From Caenorhabditis elegans (taxonomy: Eukaryota; Nematoda; Chromadorea; Rhabditida; Rhabditidae): DNA of 64,000 nt. Made by a program: the position numbers and the translations under genes. The stretch lies in NCBI RefSeq assembly GCF_000002985.6, contig NC_003280.10, forward strand, positions 11,280,501 through 11,344,500. Reading direction: 5' to 3'. The notes beneath the pieces were generated by a model. That model was not told the origin of the DNA, did not search any database, and saw nothing but the letters and a program-made list of their open reading frames with translations. Positions 12,977 through 24,871 of this stretch are shown here, in pieces. The stretch's first letter is position 1; each line of letters begins with the position of its first letter.

Positions 12977-13476
12977 TTTAAATGTTACATCCAACCGATC
13001 ACATATTCAGATAAAAATAGCATCGATGCGCAGAAAACACGTATTTCCTTCGAACTTTTCACTCCGGGAGGAGAGCAAGAGATTTAGAGAAAAAGAGGAG
13101 TGCGGTGGGGCGCACTTGTATTCCCTGCGGACGCATATTTTTCGGGACATGGAAACATGAGAACAATTTTAATATTTAAATCGATACGTGGTGTCATAAT
13201 GTCCCATTTCGGGTTGATCTACGAGAATTGCGGGAATTGAGACGCAGACTGCTCAACTGATTTCGCATAGTTACGAACGTGCTGACGTCACATTTTTGGG
13301 AAAAAATCCCGCATTTTTTTGTAGATCAAACCCTTATGGGACAACCTGACACCACGTGGCAGCAACGAAAGTTTAAAATTACAGTACTCCTTTTGAATGC
13401 GCACACCTTTTCACATCTAGCGATATTTTGTCGTGCCGAGACCGGCGAGGACAAAAATCACTAAATTTTCCGTCAG
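12977..13476. other. Spacer upstream of the LMBRD2-type gene
   Basis: It contains the promoter side of the minus-strand gene at 12977-13140, then a foldback repeat (13186-13362) and a piece of the 'agtactcctt' repeat (13378-13445). No gene is seen. Confidence 0.55.
13186..13362. repeat. Foldback repeat with CGTGGTGTCA ends, copy 2
   Basis: It runs from 'cgtggtgtcataatgtccca' to 'gggacaacctgacaccacgt'. The halves are inverted and the core matches the copy at 6699-6856, including gagacgcagactgctcaactgatttcg. This copy is better preserved than the first. Confidence 0.75.
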
Positions 13477-14079
13477 TGTAACATCGAACTTTTCGAGATC
13501 GACTCAAACACTGGATTCGATATTCCTATTCTTCGAGAAGCTCGTGCAAGATCTGAAGTGTCGCCTGATCTCTATCTTTACCATTTTCGATACTTTAATC
13601 CTGCCGAATTTGATGCAGAGTTTCCAGTTCGGGCTACGTATCACTGTCATGAATTCCCATACATTTGGGGAGTCTACAAGGACAATTATTTCGAATTTAA
13701 CGATGATGATAGAACCGTCACCGCATTTTTAATCACTTCCTTGATATAAAAGAGTATTAACATAGAATCCTATAGTAATTTCTAAACTGTCAGAAATTCT
13801 TTTCTCTCATATTTACAGTTATCGGGCCAAAGCCAGTTACTGATAAACGTCTGAGAACTCCTTAATTTTTTTTTCTAAATTTTAAAATCATTAACACAAT
13901 TCGAACTTCAGATCTTTCAATCTGGTTACAACTTCTGGGATTCGATGATTCAGAAATTCCAGTTCGATCTCATTACCGGCCTCACTGTTGAATCTCATAT
14001 TGAAACTACGACGAGTTCTTCTTCTCTAACATTCACTCCTGCTTTAATAATTATTATAGCCATAATTACAAGTGCATAA
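13477..14079 (+). pseudogene. 3' remnant of a type-B carboxylesterase gene
   Basis: An open stretch after the acceptor ccgtcag (13477-13749) translates to a carboxylesterase C-terminal segment. The diagnostic part is LYHFRYFNPAEFD followed by YHCHEFPYIWGVYKDNYFEF, where the histidine before EFPYIWG aligns with the family's catalytic histidine region. A second short piece follows an acceptor at about 13818 (IGPKPVTDKRLRTP). A third starts after ttcag near 13912 and reads NFWDS ... SSSLTFTPALIIIIAIITSA, then stop at 14079, a hydrophobic tail like a GPI-anchor signal. There is no usable donor after the first piece, a stop follows it, and the whole catalytic N-terminal part (the serine nucleophile exon) is missing upstream. 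I therefore call it a 5'-truncated pseudogene. An alternative is that a distant 5' exon still feeds it, but I see none. Confidence 0.65.
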
Positions 14080-14271
14080 TTTCACGAACTTTATCATGTG
14101 ATCTCCATAAAATAAATAAATAAAATATTTTAAAGTTCAGAGAACTGCGCTTATTCAGCTTGGGTAAAAAAAAAGAAACAGAAGAGGAATCAGGAAATTT
14201 AAATTTAGTGATTAATTAAAAAAGGGATTTTTGTTTTGGAACCGAAACGAGTTTATTTGTCACCGTCTCCG

Positions 14272-14778
14272 TTATCCATGCTGACCGATATCCAAGACGC
14301 CGAATTCGACATTCACCGGGAGTGCCCTGAAAATGATCAAAATATTGACAAAAAAAAACAAAAGAATATTTAACAACTTACAATCTACGTCGTAAAGCTC
14401 CAATGCGATTTGAAATTCGTCTCATATTCGCGACACAGCGGTACTTCCATTGATTAATCTGATTGAAGTGGTGACGGAACTCTTGGCATAGGATTTGAGC
14501 TCGTTGTGTATCACCGGCAGCCAAGTTCTCGTTCTCCTCTTCCAAAAATCTTTCCAGATTTTGTACATTTTCGATGAACTGTAGTGCTAGACCTTGAATC
14601 TCTGCTCCACTCCTTCTGATTTGCAAGCGAATCCGAGAATTTTGAGCAATGGAATCTGGATTCGCTCCGTTTCTGGTACGGTCGCTCTATATAAGCGTTC
14701 CTGGCAGATTATCAGACGTTGACGAAATCTTAATGTTGCTTCCACTTCTACCAAATTTAATTCGGCGGCTGCGAGCAT
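14272..14778 (-). pseudogene. Frameshifted two-exon remnant, unknown family
   Basis: On the minus strand an exon starts exactly at an acceptor (ttttttccag then ATG, 14778). It encodes a charged, helical sequence (LVEVEATLRFRQRLIICQERLY). Near 14650 the coding signal shifts by one frame into a second open stretch (FIENVQNLERFLEEENENLA ... FRHHFNQINQWKYRC). That frame ends at a proper donor (14384/14383) and joins in phase to an exon at 14326-14272 ending in stop. No intron of normal size can bridge the two frames, and the second frame has a TAG just upstream. The helical composition suggests a coiled-coil protein; I do not recognise the family. A sequencing error or an unusual exon could make it functional. 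Confidence 0.5.
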
Positions 14779-15039
14779 CTGGAAAAAATAGTAATTTATG
14801 TAGTTTTAAAAAAACAGTTTGAAATTTCAACGGCTGGCTCGTGCGAAGATAAAAGTTATTTTTCTAGAGAATTCTGAAAATGCGGGAAAATCGTCAATTT
14901 CATTCTATTCTGAACGATAAAGTAGATCAAATTTGTAAACTAAACAGTTCTCGAAACTAGGCGCCAAGAATAAAACACGGTAATTTAGATCGAGCCGCTG
15001 AATTTTTTTGTGAGTTGATATGGACTTGCAAAATTCAAT

Positions 15040-15550
15040 AATTATTTCCACTAAAACAAATCTTACTGTGCTTCCGGTGCCATGTAGTGACTCCTGTCGT
15101 ATTGTGAAGCTACCATAGATCGTGGTGGCCCGAACAATGATCTAGTCGGTGTGTGATTCTGTTGCTGAGCCATTTGTCGGTTCAAATTTGATTCAAATTT
15201 GCCACGGAGGGTGTAAGCTGTTGAGCAGTCATTCTTTCATTGATATTTCTGGATAAAAGTCCTGGCTTGAAATGACTGGAACGAGTTGATTGAGCAACCG
15301 ATTGAGCCGCCATCGATTCACTATCATCCCAATCCATCGATTCCACGTGGTTATTAGGCTTAGTCTGATAACTTTGCATATTTTCCTTGTTCTCCCGACT
15401 TCTCATTGCAGACCAAGCTGGACCAGCTTTTTCCTTGGAAGAAGTGTCACTGCCATTGAAAGGATCGTTGAAAACGAAGCACATGCACCTCTGACAAAAG
15501 CGACATCTTGTAATAAATTCTGAAAAAGTGGTGTAAAACTTGTGTAAATT
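15040..15550 (-). pseudogene. Inverted, deleted copy of samp-1 exons 5-6
   Basis: The minus strand matches samp-1 positions about 23477-24270 almost base for base, including intron sequence before exon 5 (caagttttacacc...tttttcag) and after exon 6 (gcacagtaagatttgtt). It is therefore a genomic duplication and not a retrocopy. Two deletions are present. One joins 'aaaaagctg' (samp-1 about 23598) to 'gtccag' (about 23841), removing about 240 bp and the intron. A second of about 45 bp near 15190 is replaced by a small repeat of 'aaatttga'. The first deletion changes the frame between the exon 5 and exon 6 parts. The parent gene lies 8.5 kb away in the opposite orientation. Confidence 0.88.
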
Positions 15551-15631
15551 TTCGAAAATAAATTATTTAAAACGAAATATATCCAGATATATTTTGATAT
15601 ATCCAATTGGATCCAAAAAAGATCTCTAGAT

Positions 15632-16079
15632 CTACCGTATATCTTCTATTAATATGGCCTCCCTATTAGACTTGCACTCCCTATTAGTATTGCCCCTCGG
15701 AGACCTTCCGAAAATTAGTATGGCACTCCCTATTAGTCTTGCACGCCCTAATAGTCTTGCGTTTACTCTTTTTTTATTGCAATCCCTTATCGCTGATTTT
15801 AGGATTTCAACAGAATTTTTTGCCTATTTTGCAACAGTTTTTTACAACATTTCTACGAGATTGAAGTTTTTGAACTTATATGAAAATCAAATTTTCTGAA
15901 TTTTTACATAAGATTCGAGCTTTTTCAGAAAAAAAACTAGTAAGCTCAAAGTCAGAAATATGCTCTGAAAATTAGTATTGCACTCCCTAATAGTCTTGCA
16001 CTCCCTATTAGTATTGCAAACGGGAAGGCCATCGAAAAATAGTATTGCAGCCATATTAATAGAAGAAATACGGTATATC
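15632..16079. mobile_element. Foldback element with 30-bp terminal inverted repeats
   Basis: The left end reads taccgtatatcttctattaatatggc and the right end is its inverse, with tattaatagaagaaatacggta. The interior repeats 'ctccctattagtattgcac' and 'cctattagtcttgcac' several times near each end, with an AT-rich middle. No transposase is encoded, so it would be a non-autonomous DNA element. Its end motif resembles family A palindromes. Confidence 0.75.
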
Positions 16080-16245
16080 AAGAGATGGAATGAAACAACT
16101 GAAAGGGCAACATTGTAAGGCAGATAAAATTAAAAGAATGTGGGCAGAGGGAAAGAGAAGAAATAATAGAAAGAAGTCCAGACGTGACAGAGAGGGGTTA
16201 GTTAATTGCATATTCACTGTGGGTTTCTAAATAATTGTTTTTCAG

Positions 16246-16558
16246 AACTTCTGCTTCAAGCGATGCATATTCTTCGGATTCAGATGCGGAGGATGATATC
16301 ACACAGGATGATGACGACCCGATGCTCCTTAATCTCGACGACTCACTGGATCACAATGTTGAAGCTCGCCCAGAGCAGGAGCCTGAGCCAGATCTCAACA
16401 TTGTACATTCACCAAATGAGATGGAACAGCCAAATCAAGAGGATCTCGAGCATGAAGGCATGAAGTTTGAAGAGCAGAGTGGCTCGAGAAGAATTGCTCA
16501 GGAGAGTGCTTCTGAAGCTGTGACAGATGGTCGATCGAGTGATGAAGATTCACAGTGA
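16246..16558 (+). CDS. Orphan acidic 3' exon, function unknown
   Basis: A good acceptor (gtttttcag) is followed by 104 uninterrupted codons to a stop at 16558. The product is very acidic and serine-rich, with SSDSDAEDDITQDDDDPMLL at the start and SSDEDSQ at the end. Codon use looks real, and no transmembrane segment or known domain is visible. The reading phase needs two bases from an upstream exon, which I cannot find; the sequence just before it is a foldback element and the samp-1 copy. Two tandem copies of 'gagcatctgaataaaatac' follow the stop, each holding AATAAA. It may be the last exon of a real gene, or another relocated fragment. Confidence 0.4.
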
Positions 16559-17154
16559 GCATCTGAATAAAATACCTTGAGCATCTGAATAAAATACTTT
16601 GAGCCTGAGGTTTTGACATTTAGCCAGAGGTTTTTTGTGCTTTCTTCTAATATTTTGACTATTAATAAATGGTTTTCGAAAATCTACACCAGCACTACAG
16701 TAATCAATTAAAGAATTACTGTAGTTTTCGCTACGAGATATTTCGCTCGTCAAATATGTGAGTGTACTATAGGTGGAGTGTGAAGGCCACTTCGAAATTT
16801 TCGTATTTTTTATTTATGAAAGCATGTTTTATCATCATATAATTCGGAGAAATAACGTTTTATTTAAATTTTCATAGACTAGACTTGTCTAAAAAATGTG
16901 TCTGCATTCTGGCGTGAAATCACGCGCACCCGCGCACAAAATTACGCAATAATGCACACTCTGCGTTTTGCGCGCTATTTTTTCATTCTCGTTTATAAAA
17001 ACATTTTCCGTGGCGCTGGTATCATCGTTTTCTCTGATTTTCTTGTAACTTTCTTGCGAGTTTTATCGCTGTTACTGACGAATATCGTTTTTTATTTTGT
17101 TTTTCTCCTAGCACCGCCCGGCGTTCTTTGTGTTATCATCGTAGCCGTAAATCG
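16559..17154. promoter_or_regulatory. saps-1 upstream region and trans-splice acceptor
   Basis: A short GC-rich stretch with repeated cgcgc and acgc motifs (about 16910-16975) lies upstream of saps-1, as is common near C. elegans promoters. A strong pyrimidine tract and acceptor (tttttctcctag, ending at 17111) lies 43 bases before the first ATG, so the mRNA probably starts by trans-splicing there. No gene is seen in this stretch. Confidence 0.5.
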
Positions 17155-20111
17155 ATGCCCGCTAAAAAGCTATCTAAAATGTTTACCAGCATTTTCCAGA
17201 TGTTCTGGGCGAAAGAAGAAGAGGAAAACTCGCTGATGCGATTGCTGAAGACCGACAACTTCACGTTGGAAGATGTCCTGCTCAACGAGTTCGTTGTGCA
17301 GGAATCTCGATATGGAAAAGCTGAATTGGTTCAATAGTAAGTCTCCAGTTAGCATTTATTTTCATAAAAAGTATATTTTCAGCATCACAAGCAGGGAAAA
17401 CATGAAGGCGTTATTAGAGCTCAGTCTGAACCCCAAAATCAACACCGATCTGCCGATGAAACAACAATACAGGCTTTCTTTCATAGCCTCGGAAATTCTC
17501 ACGATTCGAGGAACTGATGTGTTTCAAAAACAGATTGTCACAGTGAGTCAGGGTTGAATCGCATATTTTATAATTAATTAATTAATTTTTTTCAGACGGA
17601 AGAAACAAGGAAATGCCTGGTCGATTTTTTGAACGACAAAACTCCATTGAACCATCTCGTTGCCGGATTCTTCGCAAAAATCATGGAATGCCTTTTGTCA
17701 AGGCATTTCGACTTGGTTCGTTGAATACGAACACTCCAAAGACCCTCTGTATAAAGTTTCAGACGTTCAGTCTTCTCCAAGAAACCAAGTTTTTCGACAA
17801 ATGCCTCCGAAACATCAATCTCGGAGCAATCGAGTGTCTTCTCGAGAATCTGGTGCGAATTCCAACCACAAGTGAGGGAACGAGAATTGTGAAGGAGGTA
17901 TCAGAAAAATTGTATTTAAAACCATTCTTGCCGCAACTCTCTATTTACAGTGGATGATATCTGAAAATTTATTCGAGAAGATTGTCGATCGGATGCGGGA
18001 ATCAGAGACAGACGATGAAAAGGAGTGTCTTGCTGAGGTTTATTGCGAAATTCTGCGAGAGTTGAGGGATAAGCTGTACATTATGGAGAGCAAGGTCGAT
18101 GAGTTGCACGCAAAATCAATGGATGAGACGTTGATTGCTAAAATTGCAGATAATCTGATTGTTGAGGTAGTATTTACTGGCATAATTCCAAAAGTCACAT
18201 CTATTTTTCTATTTTTTTTAGGAAGGTTGTCCCGCCGAGGAGCTCGTCAAAAAGTCCGCCCTTATTAGTGCATCAGCTAAAATCTTGGAGGCTTTCATCA
18301 AGACAAACTTTGTTTCAAATGCACCTGCCCAGCAGCTTGAGGAAATAGAACGAAATTTGATTGAGGAACGACACTATTCCTATGGATTAATGCGGCCGTG
18401 CATGGACAACGATCCGTACGAGCATTCCTATCAACCGGATCCCGAAAGAATCGTCGAGGGGATTCTCGCGAATCGGCTGCCCAACATTCTTCAGACAGTC
18501 CTGCGAGATATCGAAGCGAATGGTTCAGTTTGGCAACCACTTCTGCGATTGATTATCGAATTGTGCAATACCAATTGTATGTCAACGCATGAGAAGATTG
18601 CAGTCGCTTTCAGAAGTCTTCCCTTCATTAATGTATGCATAATTTATTTTATTTCTTATTTCTTTATCAAAAATTTGAATTTTAAATTTTAAATTTTCAG
18701 TTAATCAAAGCTGCAAAGATGCTGCCTCGTGCCAGTGTTCTCCACTGCCTCCTCGTAAAAGTTGTCATCCTACTTCTACACTCCAGCTTCCCATGTGATG
18801 AGCTGTCTCCAGCTGCAGAATATTTGCTCACAGAAGGAGGACTAATTCAGAACATATACGATACAGCGACCTCTCCAAATCCTGGATCCTCGGTAGCTTG
18901 CAGTGGTCTCCGATCGTTCAATCAAAACCTTGGAGATGCTATCAACCGTGCGAAGAAGGCAGGAATTCCCAATCAGAAGTTGCTTGCTATTTTGAGTGTA
19001 AATAATTTATTTATTTATTTATTATCGTTCTTTATATATATTTTTTATAATTTTTCCAGGCAGACAACACATGGACAGAACTCGAAGATATCATTCATCT
19101 TTACAACTTGAAACATCGCCCTCAGATGCAACACGATTTTAATGATTCCAGTGTGGTCTCATCGATTCGAAACGACAGTCACGGTTTCAACGATAGTGAA
19201 GAGTGGACTGATGCTTCTACGAAATTCGCCGAAATGGATGCAACATCATCTGCTAAGCAAGCGTTTTCTGGTTTTAGGTTAGTTATTAAATTATTGCCAA
19301 TTTTACGTCTAATCTATTTTTTAGCTCGCCATTCGAACCAAATATGCAGCGATTTTCCGACTTTGAAGGTCAATTTGACGACACGCCGGACGAGGATGAG
19401 TTCAGAAAGTTGTGCTCAGAGCGAGCCAACTCCTCGTCGTGCGCTGGAATAAGTTTCGAGACGAGCCCAATCAAATGGCCTGGAGAGGCAGAAAAGACAT
19501 CAGAGAAGGCGTCGGAACCACCGAGTGTCGTTGCCAGTACGTATCCACAACAGACAAACGGGAATCAGGCTTTTCTAGAACAGGAAGAAGGAGACGGGGA
19601 GTGGGTGTGGCCAACTGTGCCACCACTCGGGGAAACCGAAGTTGTCACTCAGACTGGACATCGTCCGGAAAATAACTGGGTTGACGAGACGGCACCTGAC
19701 TTTTCACATTTAGGTAATAAAGCTGGACATGATAGGTGGGATTGCAGCCACCATCAAGTCTGTAGATTGTTGCACGTCGGTTTCCCTTTCCGATTTCCTG
19801 GAGTAAGCCATCCCACCTATGTTGAACCAATTTTATTACTCAATTTAAAATCAATGTTTTCAGACATGGCACCCCCAAAGGAAGACGATATGTGGGCCGA
19901 TTTCTCCTCGTTCCCAACCATCAGTCCGACTGCAGCTGCAAACTCGGCGTCGTCCAGTAGCTCCGATGCGTGGCCTGGATCAGACATTCATCTTCAAGGG
20001 GAAGCGTCGGATTGGCCGTTGAACAACTCGCACGAATCGAAAGCATCCGACCCGGTAATGGTTGGACTTGCTGCGAGTATATCCCATCCTGGAGACAGCA
20101 GCGAGGCTTGA
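17155..20111 (+). CDS. saps-1: SAPS-domain regulatory subunit of protein phosphatase 6
   Basis: Ten exons (17155-17336, 17383-17542, 17596-17715, 17763-17897, 17951-18166, 18222-18632, 18701-18997, 19060-19277, 19325-19713, 19864-20111) join in frame to 791 residues. The N-terminus (MFW then an acidic stretch, then [14 protein letters not shown]) and the helical repeat part match the SAPS/PP6R family. The C-terminal third is low complexity and acidic, with DEDEFRKLC and several W-containing acidic motifs. In C. elegans the protein binds the PPH-6 catalytic subunit and controls cortical forces on the spindle. The first in-frame ATG (17155) was used; a second at 17179 would drop eight residues. 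The last intron (150 bases) is a multiple of three with no stop, so its retention would insert 50 residues. Confidence 0.92.
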
Positions 20112-21954
<1,843 letters not shown>

Positions 21955-22390
21955 ACGAATTTGAATATTTCACCGAGTTCTTGCCCCGCATTCCAGTTAT
22001 TTTCGTTTAGTTACCATCCCATATCCCATGTTGCTGTATTATAATGCTAAACTGATTTATTTAAATCCAACTGCAAAATTGTTCAACTCTATATTTTTCA
22101 CTATATTTCGTAATTCACCGCTTAGATTTTCCGTTTCGCCAGTGCTTTTGCGAAGTTTTTCGTTTTTTTTGTTTAATTCTCCCCGTACCATCCAAATCCG
22201 ATTCTTTGCGATAGTCATCATCGAAAAAACCTATCGTTCGTGTTCTTGTTCTGTATTTGTATATGAATTGTGCTATATTTTCATTTGGAATTTAACTGAT
22301 ATTTTCTCGTTTAATTAGTAATTTGTTATCAACAAGTCTGCCTATTTTAATCTATGTTTAAAAAAGTATAAAATTTCAATATAAATTCAG
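21955..22390. other. Spacer raga-1 to samp-1
   Basis: 436 bases between co-oriented genes. The samp-1 start codon lies directly on its acceptor (aaattcag then ATG). The length is at the upper end for C. elegans operon spacers. I see no U-rich element that I would defend. Confidence 0.5.
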
Positions 22391-24871
22391 ATGGAGGTGG
22401 CTGCTGCGGTCGGTGTGATCGCTTCAGTTCCGATCCTTTATAAGGCTATAAGGTAATGTTTTTCTTCTTAATTTGCAAAAAATTAATAATTATACATATT
22501 TTCAGACCTCGGATAAAGACATCGGTGGAGTGCTGGTTTTGCCGCAAAAGCACGAAGGTCGAATACCAGCAAAGGAATAGCTTCACCTGCCCGTCATGCG
22601 AACAATACAACGGATTCACCGAAGACGGAGACTATAACCGTCGGATTCCTGGACAAGCGTGGACTACACCCAAGAGATATTGTGAGCCGGGGAAAATGCA
22701 GTCAGAGAAGCCGAGCACATTTTTGGATCGATTTGGCGGGGTGAACATGAGTCCTAGTGAGTTTAATATCCTTTTTTTATAATTTATGAGTTAAATTAAA
22801 ATTCCAGAAGCTTCTAACGGTCTCTGCTCGGAATGCAACCTCGGCCAGGAGATCATAATGAACAAGGTCGCAGAATTCGAGCCCATTGATGAGGATCGAT
22901 GGAACGAAGAGCTCGAGGATTATCGATACAAACTGGAAAGAATGTACCAGCTGTGTCCGAGATGTACAATTCAAGTTCATGGAAAGCTGGAGGAGGATAA
23001 GAAGAAATACTCATATCTTCTGAAAGTGAAATATAAGCTGAAACATGCAATTGGATCTACTCTACGAGAAGTGATGAACAATCAGAAACGATCGCGGAGA
23101 TTCTTCTTCGCCGGTGGAAGTACATGTGAAGCTCTTCATTTTGGATGCCTCATCTCTTCAATTATTCTCTTTTTGGCGAATATCGACTTCTTACAGCAAG
23201 ATGCAGGAGCATCGCTGATCAATTTGCCAAAGGCTCTTCAAGATATTCTGCCAGAAGTTTATAAATATTCCTTCGTCATCAATTTTCTGATCTTCACTAC
23301 ACATTTGATTGCTGCATTTAATAATAAGTAAGTTTCATTCTACAATACAAAAAAACTGTAATTTTAATTTCAGATGCCGAGTTACTCTTCCCGACCTGCT
23401 GCTGCCCATCCTTCTGATCCTCGCAATGCTAACAGTTTTGACTTCAAGTGATGTGAGTTTCAAAATATACCCTTTGCAAGTTTTACACCTCTTTTTTTCA
23501 GAATTTATCACAAGATGTCGCTCTTGTCAGAGGTGCATGTGCTTCGTTTTCAACGATCCTTTCAATGGCAGTGACACTTCTTCCAAGGAAAAAGCTGCAT
23601 AAGAAACGACCGAATAAGATTGTTTCAAGGTTAAATAAATATTTTATTTTTAAAAATTCCTTCAACTTTTTCAATTTTCAGTGCCTTCTCTGTTGCGTCA
23701 ACTCCGATCTCTCAATGCTCTTCACAAAACAGTCGAAACGCTTCACTTCTCGATCATGACCACACGATTCTTCGAAGATCTCCACATACGCCATCAGCAA
23801 GCCCTCCAGCAATGAATTCCTCTCCACCATTGCTCCGTGAAATAACAAATGGTCCAGTGTGGTCTGCAATGAGAAGTCGGGAGAACAAGGAAAATATGCA
23901 AAGTTATCAGACTAAACCTAACAATCACGTGGAATCAATGGATTGGGATGATAGTGAATCGATGGCGGCTCAATCGGTTGCTCAATCAACTCGTTCCAGT
24001 CATTTCAAGCCAGGACTTTTATCCAGAAATATCAATGAAAGAATGACTGCTCAACAGCTTACACCCTCCGTGGCAAATTTGAATCTTGATACGAGATCTG
24101 TCGATTCTCCAAGTATATTCTCAAGACAACACCGGCAAATGGCTCAGCAACAGAATCACACACCGACTAGATCATTGTTCGGGCCACCACGATCTATGGT
24201 AGCTTCACAATACGACAGGAGCCACTACATGGCACCGGAAGCACAGTAAGATTTGTTGAAACTGAAATATTTATTAAAACTTAACCCTTTAATCTTGAAC
24301 AATCAGTTATTTTTTGTTTAGAATGATAATTAGAGAAGCAATAGTGTGATAGCATTTGTGCAGGATAATTGTATATTAGACTTTTAAAAACTTAGAACTG
24401 ATTGGACGTTGGACTTTGATAAATAATATGTGGAATTTTGGTTAGACCTTTCAAGTCACAGGTCACGTAAGCTCAGATGAAAACTAAAATTAATTTAAAA
24501 AGAATTGAAAATTCCGTTATTATTCAATTTAGATTTAAAATTTGAAGATTAGATTTTCGTTTCGAGACCGTGGTTACGGTATTTTGGAGCCAATAATATT
24601 TTGCAAGAACCAGCATTTATTGAAAAGATTGACTAAATTCTGTTTGGTTTTTCTACGTTTTTCCTTCTATTAACCTTCAAGATTCCCATCAATTTTATTT
24701 ATTTACAGCACTCGACCCGGTTCAGTGTTCACATCGGTCTCGCAACAAGACGGACACTCAACGGTCAGCGGCGCGTGGCAGTGTCGCGTCATCGGCATCC
24801 TCTTCGCGCTGGTTTTTATCGTACTCATCATGCAGATCGGACTGTTCTACGTTCTTTTCACCCGCAATTGA
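22391..24871 (+). CDS. samp-1: SAMP1/Ima1-type inner nuclear membrane protein
   Basis: Seven exons (22391-22452, 22506-22756, 22808-23327, 23374-23452, 23502-23629, 23682-24245, 24709-24871) give 588 residues. A first short helix is followed by the Ima1 N-terminal zinc-binding region: CWFC at residues 30-33, CPSC at 49-52, CSEC at 111-114 and CPRC at 154-157. Hydrophobic helices follow, including ALHFGCLISSIILFLANIDF and two leucine-rich segments in exons 3-5. Then comes a long Ser/Gln-rich nucleoplasm-type region and a final helix (VIGILFALVFIVLIMQIGLF) close to the C-terminus. In other species Samp1/NET5/Ima1 links LINC complexes, lamina and centrosome, and positions nuclei. Part of exons 5-6 is duplicated, inverted and broken at 15040-15550. 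Confidence 0.92.

Noticed and set aside
15182-15484. A 100-codon open frame on the minus strand, looking like a new gene
   Set aside because: It is the samp-1 duplicate. Part of the frame is out of phase with the parent protein, and the internal deletions explain its apparent continuity.
16898-17236. A 112-codon + strand frame with hydrophobic stretches before saps-1
   Set aside because: It overlaps saps-1 exon 1 in another frame and crosses its acceptor. The hydrophobic look comes from T-rich promoter sequence.
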